Source: Zhengitettix transpicula
Taxonomy: Eukaryota > Arthropoda > Insecta > Orthoptera > Tetrigidae
NCBI GenBank assembly: GCA_037074705.1
Contig: CM073596.1
Location: 58,556,001-58,620,000, forward strand
DNA: 64,000 bases
Direction: 5' to 3'
Under the pieces are notes generated by a model. The model was not told the DNA's origin, made no database searches, and saw only the letters and a program-made list of their open reading frames with translations. A program made the translations under genes and the position numbers. Position 1 is the first letter of the stretch; each line of letters starts with the position of its first letter. This document shows positions 1-11,705 of the stretch, one piece after another.

Positions 1-35
1 AGAAGTAACAGAAAATAAATAAAGGTTAAGTAAAT

Positions 36-345
36 AATAAGAAAGATAGCCAAATTCAGACAGAATAAGTGATAATAAAAATAACACACAACAACGTTTC
101 TGGAATCGTTGTTCCTTTCTTCAGGTGTTACGGAGAGCCTAGAGCGACAAAACTGCACAAGGATCCCAGAAACGTTGAGCACTATTTATATTATCACCTT
201 TTTTTTGTCTGAATTTGGCTATCTTTCTTATTAATATAAATAGTACACAACGTTTCTGGGATCCTTGTTCCTTTCTTCAGGTGCTACGGAGAGCCTAGAG
301 CGACACAACTGCACAAGGATCCCAGAACAAATTTTTCTTATTAAT
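36..345. repeat. PLE-derived fold-back repeat, family 1
   Basis: An inverted pair at 36-61 and 207-232 flanks a unit with an internal acaacgtttctggratc / ggatcccagaaacgttg palindrome. A second unit follows at 240-345. The same sequence recurs at 14641-14760, 17400-17510 and 26068-26212. At 14641 it sits directly behind a GIY-YIG remnant, tying the family to the 3' end of a Penelope-like element. Confidence 0.6.
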
Positions 346-395
346 TATTTTCAATCAGACGTATTTTTTTTTTCATTCTAAAAGTTCCTGAGTGA

Positions 396-473
396 CGGCA
401 ATGCTCCCCTCCACCTTCACCCTTCTACTGCGTGACTTGCTACATCTCGCGACCTATACATATTAGTAGCTAT
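396..473 (+). repeat. Dispersed repeat, copy 1
   Basis: About 78 bp (gctcccctccaccttcaccc ... ctcgcgacctatacatatta) reappears inverted at 4757-4835 with roughly 90% identity by eye. No protein homology is recognised. Part of it (ctcgcgacctatacata) also recurs near 5008. Confidence 0.55.
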
Positions 474-1395
474 AACCATGAAAGTTTAAATGACACCCCT
501 TCAGACCCCATTTTATATCGTAAACCTGTTTTGTGATCCTGCCGAGATGATTTATGGGGACGGCGTCTGCGGTGGTCGGCGTCGTACCGATTTGTTGTTT
601 CATCTTTACACCTCTCTGCTGTCTTCATGATAACTGTTCTTAATACCGGCCTCTCTCTACCTAAGCGGTAAATGGTTTGTTATATTGTCGGTTCTCGTCA
701 TTTTATACTCATTTTCACGTCCTGAAACGCGTCCTTTTCAAAATTACCATTCTAACTGGTTATTTTCAGTAGTTTTTAATAAAAAAAGTCGTTATTATGT
801 GTATGTCTCAATGCTTGTTAGCATCTACTTCATTTGTCCTTTTGTCAGAACCATTCCACATACCAGAAACAGCAAAAAATAAAAAAAATAGAGCAACGGA
901 GGAGGTTCTGGTAATCTGATGAGCCGTTGGTGCATGTTTGTAGAGCTGGAAGGCAAACAGAAGAAGCAGAAGACGGTTAGGTCAACACGTGATGGACTTT
1001 GCTGCGAACGACTGAGGAGATATTACCAGGGCTTCCGGTAATCGGGACAGCTGATTCGTCACAGTGGCGCCTGCTTTTGGCGTTGTAATGGTTTTGTATC
1101 CCCCTCCCGAGAGACTAGGACGGCGACGAATAAAATTGGATGTTATTTGTAACGATATCACGTTGAAAATTTGGGTAACTCTAAAAACTGTACTTCTTAA
1201 ATTGAGCCTCAGTCAAAGCATTGTTTCGTAGAAGAAGAAAAACAGGGTGACCCGGAAATTGAGGGGCTGAGGAAAGGAATAGAATAATTTTGATCCTACT
1301 AGGCCTTCCTCAATTGTAATTATAATAAGAAGAAAAATTAGGGAATATTAAATAGTCGCTGGTTATTTATAGAATGTAATAAAATGTAAAGTCCT
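474..1395. other. No gene recognised
   Basis: Mixed AT-rich and moderately GC-rich single-copy-looking sequence. No exon-like segment, RNA gene or repeat shared with the rest of the window was noticed. Confidence 0.4.
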
Positions 1396-1782
1396 TCAGC
1401 GAGCAGTTTTCCGATGCCCTGAGTCTAGCGTAACAATGCGACGAGGATTGAGGGGGATGTTGTTGAGCACGTGTGTCAAGGTCTGACGAGATGTGTGCCA
1501 CGGTCCATTTAGCGACGGGAAGGAGCGCTTCACCTCCGAACTTGGCCCTGTTCGTGGGTTGCGCCACCCCGTTTCCTGTCTGCGGATCGCGCACATCCTG
1601 CCCCTGGCTGGGACAACCTCAACTCGCCACCAGGTGGGCCCTTGTCTTCCTTGGATTGCAACCAAAATATCTGACAGGACATTGGCTTTTCCTGTGTCAC
1701 CAACCATGATCATCTCCTCACCTTTACGAGTGGACCAGATTGTCTGATATTTGTTGGGATATTTTGCACGTCTTGGAACCAT
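1396..1782 (-). CDS. Unrecognised 128-codon open frame
   Basis: Not recognised. A basic, Trp/Arg-containing 128-residue frame (starts MVPRRAKYPNKYQ) in a GC-richer island. Two overlapping + strand frames are also open here, so GC content rather than selection may explain the openness. No splice partners, membrane segment or domain motif seen. It may be a decayed element protein. Confidence 0.15.
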   Translation of the reverse strand: MVPRRAKYPNKYQTIWSTRKGEEMIMVGDTGKANVLSDILVAIQGRQGPTWWRVEVVPARGRMCAIRRQETGWRNPRTGPSSEVKRSFPSLNGPWHTSRQTLTHVLNNIPLNPRRIVTLDSGHRKTAR

Positions 1783-2032
1783 TTCTCCTTTTACCTTCTG
1801 GTGAGTTGACCAGAATAATAATAATAAAAATTTTCCTCTACAATTTTCTTAGATTTTTACGGTTTATTTCAGTTGTGACCGAGTTGATAAAATCCAAAAA
1901 ATAAAATTAAAATAATTTCCTCAAAATAACTTAAATTATTATTATGAAGATTGTATTTTCACGTCTGCTTATATGAAATAAATAATGCAGGTTTCTGACC
2001 AACACCCAGACAATATTTTTTTTATTACTTAC

Positions 2033-2067
2033 GACAACGTTTCGGTACGTGTTTGTACCGTCCTCAG
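2033..2067 (-). ncRNA. Hammerhead-ribozyme-like motif (copy A, left arm)
   Basis: Reads CTGAGGA, one extra base, stem GGTAC/GTACC, GAAAC, GTT, GTC on the minus strand. This matches the hammerhead core CUGANGA...GAAA...NUH with a very short helix III, as in the minimal ribozymes described from Penelope-like elements. The extra base after CTGAGGA departs from the consensus. Confidence 0.4.
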
Positions 2068-2301
2068 GTCTTACCTGCGGAGAAATTGTACAAAATTAAA
2101 TTGTTGTTATCGAGAAGCCAATGAGTTTATAAAAGTGGTTGAGCAAAGAATATTATACTATTATAGAAACTAAGAAACACTCACCTAAAAACTATTTCCA
2201 TATCCTATTGAAATATATTTTTGTTCAATCCCTTTTATAAATTCAGAGGCCTTCTCTATAACAACAAATTTATTTTTGTACAATTTCTCCGCAGTAAAGA
2301 C

Positions 2302-2337
2302 CTGAGGAAGGTACAAACACTTACCGAAACGTTGTCG
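2302..2337 (+). ncRNA. Hammerhead-ribozyme-like motif (copy A, right arm)
   Basis: CTGAGGA, A, stem GGTA/TACC with an 8-base loop, then GAAACGTTGTC. Same layout as the left arm in opposite orientation. Confidence 0.4.
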
Positions 2338-2423
2338 TAAATAATAAATAAAGATACACTTACCGAAACGTTGTCCTAAATAATAAATAAAGATATTGTC
2401 TGGTATTGGTCAGGAAACTGCAT

Positions 2424-3741
2424 CATTAAATTATTATGACTGTAATTCGTAGTAATGTATTTACATTACAGCCCAGTCAAAAACTGGGCTCAATAAATTA
2501 ATTCAATACATTAATTATAAGGATAAAGAAACTGTTTGATTAGTCAACTATTTTATTACTTATCGTCATGGACCCGTGACGTCATAAACACCGCCCTCTA
2601 TACAGAACCACATCTTGACAATTTTTTAAGGAGTCTATAGAATTCATATATTCCTTGGTTGCAGTTAAAAAATATTTGACAAGGAGCATAGTGCAGTGAT
2701 GTTAGAATCAAAGATAACAAATGGTTAAATAATTCGATTCTTTATTGTTCCAGCGACTACAAACACCGCTTATCGTTTATTTACATACAGCGGTTAGTAT
2801 AATACATTTAATTTATTTACAAACATTTTTATCTTTAAATATCGATCTTAGAAATGTTTATATTTACAAATTAAGGAAATTGATGATGATATTAGTTTAT
2901 GTCTCAAATAATAATTGTATAGGTTGAAAAGATCATTAATTTTTATGTTTTATAATAGAAATATCTTTGGAAATTGACAAACAGCTATTTACTTCAAAAT
3001 TTATAAATGTTTTGAATAAATTTATAAAAAAGGATTTTTATATATTGCTGATTGATAAAAAAAACGGGATTTAATATAAACATATTGTAATTTTATATTT
3101 ATGTTGTAGTAGCTTAACTTGTACAAATTAATTCCAACAAGTAGGAAGAAAAATAAGTTTAAAACAGAGGAATAATTAAAAATCTGGTGAAGCTGCACTA
3201 ATATTTAATTAAAAATGGAGGGACTTCTATTAGTAAGCATATTTTTTTAAAATTAAATCTCGACGTAGAATGCCTTGTTAATTAGCTTTTCTTAGTTAGT
3301 AACTATATAGGTAGAATTTTACATCGCACCGACTAATTGTTGTACAATTAAAATAACTGACAAAGAAAATAAGCGTTGTAAGGTTAATGCACAGTTGGCG
3401 TAATGGGAATGTTCCAGTTCACGGTGTGTTTGGTTCCGTTCCAAGCACTATTATTTTTTTTGTTGCCTAAATTAATCAATTTAGAAGGAAATGCAAGGAG
3501 TAATGCAATTTGTTTATTAATTGGGAACAAATCTAATTTAATAGGAATAGTGAGTTGACGAAATGGTTGAATTCAGTAATAAATTTAAAAAATAACTAAT
3601 GGGGAACTGAAGGAGAAAATAGGGGGGAAAAACGAGGAAAATGTGAGTTGAAGGACTTATGAAAAAAGAGAAGAATTTCATCCAGACGAAACTTGCTACC
3701 GACATAAATATACTAACGTTATCTTTTCTGGTAAACTACTT
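2424..3741. other. AT-rich intergenic DNA, nothing recognised
   Basis: Very AT-rich sequence with short chance frames only. It contains the left copy of the target-site duplication of the SINE-like insertion at 3742. Confidence 0.5.
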
Positions 3742-4133
3742 GGAGGACCTGCGAGGGATGTTCTCTCGCAGGCAGAACCTTGTACGAGAGATACGAAGGA
3801 GCTACCTTTGGGGATGCCCATTGGAAATTGTCGGCCAGCTGCCTCTAATACTGGTCGAGGTACGGAGAAGGGAATGCTGCGTCCCCACAGCAAACTCCTC
3901 TCCCGCTATCGGAAGGGCGTGGGACAAGTACCCAATGCCCGACCTACCTGATGCAGGTTTTTCTAGGGTTTTCCCTGCATTACTTTTAGACGAATGCCGG
4001 GGGCCCTAGTTAACCCTTGGCTACCTTCCTCTACCCTTTCGCATCCCCCCTTTCAAATCCCTTCCTATGCTATTAAAGGGGAGTGGCCCAACGTGAATTA
4101 CCCTCATGTAGCTTGTTGCCCTAAAAAAAACAA
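3742..4133 (+). mobile_element. SINE-like retroposon, copy 1, with 14-bp target-site duplication
   Basis: Flanked by perfect direct repeats CTGGTAAACTACTT at 3728-3741 and 4134-4147. Starts with the ctgcgaggg/ctctcgcag hairpin, lacks about 120 internal bases present in full copies, and ends ttgccctaaaaaaaacaa. Target duplication plus A-rich tail show LINE-type retroposition. No tRNA or 5S promoter boxes recognised. Confidence 0.8.
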
Positions 4134-4147
4134 CTGGTAAACTACTT

Positions 4148-7100
4148 CAGTCGCCTTTCAATTCCCCCCCCCCCTTTCATTATTATTAATAATGATAATA
4201 AATTTTATTTAATACCATTCCGAGACTAAATATTTCCAGTGACAATTTATAAATTACTGAGTCAGTGTATTTGCCTTCTCTACACGCTATTGGCTTAAAT
4301 AGTTCTAAGAAGTGAGGCAGTTTAATTAATTGAAGAAAAATTATTTACAAGATTTTCTTCTCTGAGTTCCGTCTAATGGGTTCTGAATTTATGTATTAGT
4401 TTAAATACAAAAAAAATCTAAGTGTCCGTTTAAAATCTTTTTTTTACACATCCAGTGTTTCCCGTGTATGTACAGCATTTGATTTGTTTTAGAAGAATCT
4501 AGGTCGAGAAGAAACATCTTCCAACTGCCCTTTGTGATCTCGTTAGCCTACTTTGGCCAAAGACGTCACTCGTCTATTGTCCGGTGAAACGCAGTCTTAC
4601 CAGACCAATCTTTTCCCCCACACAAGCATCACGTGCTACTGCCAAATTACTCGAGACTTCAGATGTAGACCACGACGCTGATGAAATTTGGAAAAACTAG
4701 TAGATTTAATCCAACCGAGTTTGAATCATAAGTGTGGTTTTTGTCACATTTGTGGCTGCTAATATGTATAGGTCGCGAGATGTAGCAAGTCGCGCAGTAG
4801 AAGGCTGAAGGTGGAGGGGAGCATTGTCGTCACTTGGGAATTTCTCCTTGCTGGAACTATTCTTAAATACATTAATTATATCATTAAGAACAAGGTAAGG
4901 TCTTTTTATCAGACCCTGCACTTATCATCTCTTAACTTTTAACTGTTAAAACTAAGCTCCGGCCTGCCCCTACAGGGCGGTGCGCCACTGCGCATCTTTT
5001 CTTTACTCGCGACCTATACATAGGTATAAAAAATATATTCTGTCAATACCGTCGTTAGAAAACGTTCTCGTCCTCTTAGAAATCGCTTTTGAGGCCGTAA
5101 AAGTTACCGTACGGGTCCACTGATGTCGCGCCGAGAGCGTAATATTTGCGTGTTAATTTTTCGCCAAGATAAAAACATGTTCATGTTAGGATATCCTAAC
5201 CTTGCAATGGAAACTTTACTAATCCGATAAGATTCTCGACTAGTCGACTGCAGTCTAATTCCGGTGTATCGGAATGTGACAGGTTAAGTTTAAGAGACGA
5301 TATTAATTAATGATAAAAATCTAACAACCTGAATTATATTTATTTGAAATACGGTTGAACGTTGATCATTAATTAAATTAAAGTCAAACAAAGTCGGTGA
5401 AGAGTTTCCAGTGATAATCAACTTCTTCATCTGGGATACAAAGTTGGGCGAATAAGAATGATGACATCACTCACTTGAATCCTTGGTTGAAGGAAAGAAT
5501 GGAAAAGAAAATGCTGAATCAGGGCAGCGGACGTTCTGACACAGATGGCTCCTCAGCATTTCGAAGAATGGATGAGTTGAGGTCACCCACAACCAAGTAG
5601 CAAGTTCTCTTACTGGAAAGCAACCTCCGTCACTGGTGAAAGGAATTACGGCTCCTGGAACAATTACTTCGTTTGGAGAAAACAAATACCGAGAGCACGA
5701 GAAGGAAACGATTTCTTCAAGGACCGAGTACAAGGACCTGAGATCAAGGAAAACAACCACCGGACAAGAGGAACGATGATTATCATAGTAGGAGGATGCT
5801 TTTCAAAGGTCAGAGAGATAACTCCAATTAACAGTCTTCAGTTAACTTAGATTTGATGTTAAAATGGAACGATGATGATGGTTTTTTTTGGAAACGCTGA
5901 CATTGTTCTGTTTCCAGAATTTAATTGACTCAAGTAGGTCCATAACAATGTGCCTGTTTTCTCCAAAGTGTCTACTATTTGAATGAAGACCTCTTCTTCT
6001 TCCGTTACCGACCTTTCTCTTAATTTATATTTCTGTCATCATATTTTTCAGCCACCATTTCTCGCCTCGACTTCATATTGAGAGCTTGATTGGCAGTTTC
6101 CAAATTGGGCAGGACAATTGATTTGCTCCCAGCCGTTGCCTGTTGTTGATTGAGAAAGGGAAATGGTTTTTATTTGTTTCCTTTCCCTGATAACTTCAGA
6201 ATTTTATTAGACTGACGACGACGTTTCCGTCTGATTTCAAAGAAAGTTGAGAAGCATCCGAGAGCTAAAGTTACACAACATTTAGTTACTCAATTACAGA
6301 AATCCTAGGCGCGGCTGCAAGGTTGCTTCATCCATTCCTTGATGCACCTCACTATTTTAATTTTCACGAGCAGTTAATCCGTTCAGTCGTGAAGCCGAGT
6401 CTGATAATGAACTATTCCTAAACATACAGTAGTTACTTTTAACTTCAAATTCAATCAAATAAATTACCGACCCTCTTTTTTTTTATAAATCTTTATTAAA
6501 ATTACCGTTGTTTCAGTTCCAGTTTCTTCTTCCATCCGGTTATGTTTCTACGGTAACTAATTTTTTTTTGCCTTACATAGTTAAATGAAGAAAGAATATT
6601 TAAAACCAGAAGTTTACAACATTTAGTTATTCATATTATTCATAACTAAAACATTATATATACTGTAGTATACAATTTAAAGCCACCATTTATGTATAAA
6701 ATGAAATTTTAAAGAGAAAGATAATGAACAGGATGTTATTACAACTTTTTGAAGATAAAAGGCCAATATTTGTTACAAATTTTCGATTTAATTTAATTTC
6801 TGTACATATTTTAAATTAATGCCACAGCTTTTGATGAAACTCATATCTAATTGGGCCTCTAATAATTATAGGGATTTGCAATTAGCACCAACTTATGTGG
6901 AAATCAAAAGAGTTACACGAGAATACTAATTAAATTTACAATTACAATTTATGTAAAAGAAACTGAATAATTATGAAATCTAGTGAAATTGACAGGAATT
7001 TAAAAGAATCAAAAGAAATCTGACTGGTACTCATTACTATATAAAGGTTTACAGTAGAAGGTTTTTACATACCAGTTTATTAGAGTAGCTCTGGTACCAT

Positions 7101-7275
7101 ATTAATTTTGTTTTTCCCTTTTTAGAAAAATTTATTCAACAGGCCATTACATTGCTCACAATATTCACAATAATATTGAGGAGAAAATACTTAAAGAAAA
7201 ACCTTTCATTACACATTGGTAATCTGCAGCAATATATATTATATAGAATAAACAATATTTAAAAAATACAGTCAT
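4148..7275. other. Intergenic DNA, no gene recognised
   Basis: Holds the inverted dispersed repeat at 4757-4835 and a 97-codon minus-strand frame at 5467-5760 with no recognisable motif. The rest is AT-rich and unassigned. Confidence 0.45.
4757..4835 (-). repeat. Dispersed repeat, copy 2 (inverted)
   Basis: Reverse-complement match to 396-473. The surrounding minus-strand frame (4706-4921) is unrecognised and is probably part of an older element. Confidence 0.55.
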
Positions 7276-7832
7276 AATTTTTCAACATTCTTGCAATTAA
7301 TTAATAAATGTTACCAATCATAAAGTAAATATGCAACTACATTTTAAAAAAAATTAAAATTAAAAATTTATTATAATTTTAAATAAATTATCAGTTTAAT
7401 ATCAATATTACAAATTAATACTGAAAAACTTATTTTTCAATAACCTTAGTTTGAATTTGTCATATTATCAGCCAATAAAAATTTCAGTATAAATTTTTTC
7501 TTTTAACTTATTTAAAATTTTTTTTTTAAAAAATTACAAATAAATGAATATAATTTGGTTTTAAAAAAACAAATAAAAAATTTATACCTTTATAACTTAG
7601 TATGAATTTGTCATATTGTTTGCCAATAAAAATTTAAGTATAAATTTTTATTTGATATTTTTTTAAAATACAAATAATATTTTATTCCCTTATAATATGA
7701 CAAAATTATACTAATTTAAATTTATCATTTATTTTAAAATGAAAATAAAAAAATTTATACTGAAAAATTTGTTTTTCCAAAACCTTAGTATGAAATTCAC
7801 ATATTATTACCCAATAAAAATTTCATTATCAA

Positions 7833-7864
<32 letters not shown>

Positions 7865-8398
7865 AAAAAATTTAAAATAAATAAATCATACCTTCATACC
7901 TTAGTATGAATTTGTCATATTAAAAATTTAAGTATAAAATTTTTAATTATAATTTTTAAAAAATTAAAATAAACATTTATTTGCTGATATGATAACTTCA
8001 TACTAATTATAAATTTATATATATTTTTTAAAAAAAATTAAATTAAAAAATTTATACTGTAATTGATATTGGCTGATAATATGACAAATTCATACTAAGG
8101 TAATAAAAATTATATTTTTCAGTATAAACTTTTTTATTTTAATTGTAATTTTTTTTTAATATTTATAATTAGTATGAATTTGTCATATTTTAAGGGAATA
8201 AATTTTTATTTTAAAAATTGTTATTAAAAATATTATACTGAGATTGTTATTGGCTGATAATATGACAAATTCATACTAAGGTTATTGAAAAATAAGTTTT
8301 TCAGTATAAGTTTGTAATAATGATATTAAAAATTTAGGTGATTATTTCTTTACGATTGGTAACACTTCTTATTAAATTGCAATAATGTTGAAAATTTA
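7276..8398. mobile_element. AT-rich fold-back element with internal subrepeats
   Basis: Outer inverted arms begin aatttttcaacattcttgca at 7276 and end with its complement at about 8398. Inside, a subunit containing ttagtatgaatttgtcatat and aataaaaattt recurs in one orientation across the left half (about 7440, 7590, 7780, 7900). It recurs in the reverse orientation across the right half (about 8070, 8170, 8240). A TA run lies at 7830-7853. No coding capacity. Confidence 0.65.
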
Positions 8399-10432
8399 TT
8401 ATTTCATTTGTTTTATGTTATAAGAAGAACAAATAAATGTTGTAAATTTGTGATTTGAAATATAGTTTGTTCTTTTCCACGGTGTGTGACAGTAAAATTT
8501 GTTTCTGCAGAAACATGACAACTTGATGAATGTGCAAACAGGTCCTGGAGCGTGGAGGTGTTGAATAAAATATTTTAAATTGTCTGTAAAAAAAATAAGG
8601 TTGTAAATTTATTATATTTATATTATTACTAAAACAGACGAAAATTAAGTTATTTATTTTAACTTCGTTTGGGATGAGAGGAATTTAGTGTTGCATAGTT
8701 TTAAATATATTGTAATAATTTATGGCCTTATTACCATATATACAAAAAACTTTATTACATAAAAAAATATATAAAAAATACATAAAATACTTTTTTGGGC
8801 GCCAGCAGCTATACATATAGTCTGCAAAAAATTAACACTAATTATCTCCGGCTTTGTTAATGAAATCCTCCTTCTCTGCAAGGTAATGTGGGCGGCTCGG
8901 TAGCTATTCATGAACAGAGCCTAGTTCCGTACTGTGTAAAAAATCTTTAACTTCTGAAGGCACTTTACATTAATGGTGACCCTTACATTAACTTGTGGCG
9001 TCAGTCGACTAGCAGCGGGTCACTGGTCTTGTGGCACCCCACGATCTACTTCTTCGGCCTCCACGCGATGGACGTCCACACTCCAAAACTTCTGTTTGTT
9101 ACAGCTCGCCAAATTTTGCGCCCTCTCGCCTTTCAGTCCTCTTTGTCTGTCCACTTTCAACCGGGTGCGGAGTATATACCCTTACTCCGCCCCCCCCCAC
9201 AAACGATTAAAAAAAAAGGACACGTACCCTCGGCTTCTTGGGGCCTCTCGGGCGCACGTGGCCGTTTAATTAATTCCTTCTCAGGCCCGCGGACATAGGG
9301 CGGCCACTTACCGATGTTATTCACTACAATATTTTCGTAATTAAATTTGCTTGCTGTATTTCTCTGTCCAGTTTCAAACGTCATTTTCATGAAAGTGATG
9401 ATCGTTAAATGCCTTTATTGAACGTATTAACTCAAAATGGATTTCTAATGATGGTTAACAGTTTTTTTTATTTGTATGTAGTGGCTGGCTGTCACTAAGG
9501 AAAACCAACGTTGTTTCTTTACTGGATGGATAATCTTGGAGGAGTTGTCAGGTGCGTACTAAGAGGTCTGTGATTTTTTATCTGCGATGACAGCGGAGGA
9601 TTAACGAAGCATTACAGTTAATCCTTTCAAGTGTATTATCTGCCTGGTCGTCGTGATATAAATAGCAACATTATTATCGTAGATATAAGCCATTCAAATG
9701 AATGTTTACAAATTAGTTACAGAAACGTTGTGCGGTATTTTATATTATCTTTTCCTTTGTCTTTCTTATTATTAATTTTTAATACCCTTTTCATTTACGT
9801 CTTATATTTCTTTTAACCTTTATGCTGTGTCTTTTCTCAATTATGTTTTTCTCACTATCGGCTTTAAAATATTTACGAAAAAAAATTAGTTATTGCGAAG
9901 ATCCACCTTTAGTTTTTACTTGATTGTAGAAAAAGTCATGTATTTCCAGCTCATTTACAATATAAATTTAATTTAATTCGAAACTTTCATATAAATACAA
10001 TAATCAAAATTAAAATCTCATTTTCATTAAGGTTTCATCCATTAATTTTTCGATTCACACTCAGCAACACCAAAAAAAAGTGTTTATTAACAGCAAAATT
10101 TATGACTGGGACTGTTCCACGGACAATGTTTCCTCTCGTTTGAGCTAGTATCTCTGACACAAATCTTTGCGTATAGCATGGCCTTTGGAACTCGTTATAT
10201 GGCTCGCCAAAGACTACATTTGATATAAATAACTCTTATATGAATGTTTTATCATCTGGAAAGAGATCTGTTGTACTCGATGGAACTATATAAAATTCGT
10301 TTAAGTGCCAAAGATATTATTAATAATAATAATAATAAATCGATTCATGCCAAAGATAGAGTTTAAGTTATTATCCTTATATGAACAAGAATGCTTAATC
10401 TTAAGCTCAGCTCGGAAGCTAAGTGAACTTAA
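8399..10432. other. Intergenic DNA, no gene recognised
   Basis: A GC-richer island at 8970-9300 has several overlapping open frames on both strands, none recognised. The remainder is AT-rich. Confidence 0.4.
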
Positions 10433-10680
10433 TTAAACAATTATACAGACACATTTATTTTTTATTATGACCACGTACTTAAACGACGACTTGTTAACGT
10501 TAAGTGACCCCCGTTCAAAAACTGTGTGAATTCAATAACTTGTTTCGTTTATTTGTGCTAGTTTATTGAGTTAATTTGGAAAATACCTGAAGAAGATGCG
10601 AAAAGGTATCGAAACGTCGTCATAATAATAATAATAATGATAATAAAAATAAAAATGTGTCTGTATAAGGTTTTATTAAT
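10433..10680. mobile_element. PLE-derived fold-back element, family 2, single copy
   Basis: Inverted ends (tacagacacatttattttt / aaaatgtgtctgta) enclose sequence matching the unit repeated at 19968-21570, in the orientation of its fourth unit. It includes the cttgtttcgtttatttgtgc core. One hammerhead-like motif is intact; the left one is eroded. Confidence 0.6.
10587..10621 (+). ncRNA. Hammerhead-ribozyme-like motif, family 2
   Basis: CTGAAGA, A, stem GATGC/GTATC (one G-T pair) with loop GAAAAG, then GAAAC GTC GTC. This is the best-formed copy in the window. The extra A after CTGAAGA is shared with the other families. Confidence 0.45.
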
Positions 10681-10931
10681 TGAAAAACAGACGTTAAATT
10701 AAAACTTCTAAGTGATATCACAGATAAAACTCAGCACAAAGTAGAATCAAAACCCGGTGGCCTCTGCTAAGTCCTGACGAGTTTTTTTAACTCTTACGTT
10801 ATTAATTAAATTTCCCTTCTTGTTCAAATTAGAATTTAATTGGACCTATGACACGAGTCTTAAGTTAGGACATGAGAGAATTTGAATAGTAAATTGTAGG
10901 TTAGTCGGAAATGAAGGCATTTACCAAAAGG

Positions 10932-11015
10932 CGGTAGAGAAGCGTGGGACGGTCATAATCGTTGGAACAACTGGGTACTATGCGGTGGTCCCGGGTTCGA
11001 TTCCCGATCCTACCG
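10932..11015 (+). ncRNA. tRNA-like sequence (tRNA pseudogene or SINE head)
   Basis: 84 nt with an acceptor-like stem CGGTAG/CTACCG, an A-box-like tagagaagcgtgg and a perfect B box GGTTCGATTCC. It is followed by a run of eight T that could end Pol III transcription. The D arm does not fold normally and no anticodon arm is convincing, so it is not called a working tRNA. Confidence 0.35.
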
Positions 11016-11290
11016 AGTTTTTTTTCTGTCTTTCTTTGTTTAATTAACAACCTTTTAATAATATACGAAGATTAAAGATTGAAGTCTTTCCCAGGTGTAA
11101 TTTTTCGATTTAACAGTTCTCGATTCTCATACGGGTATATTATATATTTAAACGCAACGTTTCGAAGACTGAAAGCTCCGTCGTCATCTTCGCCTAGAAG
11201 ATATACCCGTGTGAGGACCAGGAACTGTTTATCGAAAATACGAAGATGATTTTTGGAGCCAACGAAACTCATTTCAGAAACGGTTAAAGA

Positions 11291-11705
11291 AATTTATTAC
11301 ATATAAATAAGTTGATAATAATAATGAGGTGGGTTTATATCTTTGGGTTTGTTTGTAGAGTTGTTTTATCTTTGTTTTGTTAGTTGCTTTGTGGTGATGG
11401 CGATGCATGAACAATAAATTAATTGGTAAAATAAATTTATTACATTTATATTAGTTGATGATAATAATAAGGTGGGTTCATATCTTTGGGTTTGTTTGTA
11501 GAGTTGTTTTATCTTTGTTTTGTTAGTTGTTTTGTGGTGATGGCGATGCATGAACAATAAATTAATTATAATAATAAACTTATTACATTTAAATACGTTG
11601 ATAATTATAATATGGTGGGTTTATATCTCTGGATTTGTTTCTAGGTTTGTTTTATCTTTGTTTTGTTAGTTGCTTTGTGGTGATGGCGATGCGTGAATTA
11701 ATTAA
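11291..11705 (+). repeat. Three tandem copies of a 143-bp unit
   Basis: Unit starts at 11291, 11434 and 11577, each beginning aayttattacat and ending ggtgatggcgatgc. Copies 1 and 2 are nearly identical; copy 3 is more diverged. A related sequence forms the inverted arms at 51866-52015 and 52310-52455. Confidence 0.75.

Larger units (their letters stand above)
1985..2423. mobile_element. Fold-back element with terminal hammerhead-like motifs, copy A
   Basis: Ends ATGCAG...TGACCA / TGGTCAGGAAACTGCAT are inverted repeats. The whole 439 bp is an imperfect palindrome around 2200. Each arm carries one CTGAGGA / GGTAC stem / GAAACGTTGTC motif pointing outward (minus 2033-2067, plus 2302-2337). In the right arm the acttaccgaaacgttgtc section is directly duplicated. 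No coding capacity. A second copy lies at 12959-13367. Confidence 0.7.

Noticed and set aside
80..345. Family-1 acaacgtttctgggatcc repeats as active hammerhead ribozymes
   Set aside because: The bases next to GAAA do not pair with those after CTGAAGA. The site after GAAACGTTG reads TG or AG, which breaks the NUH cleavage rule. Kept only as PLE-derived repeats.
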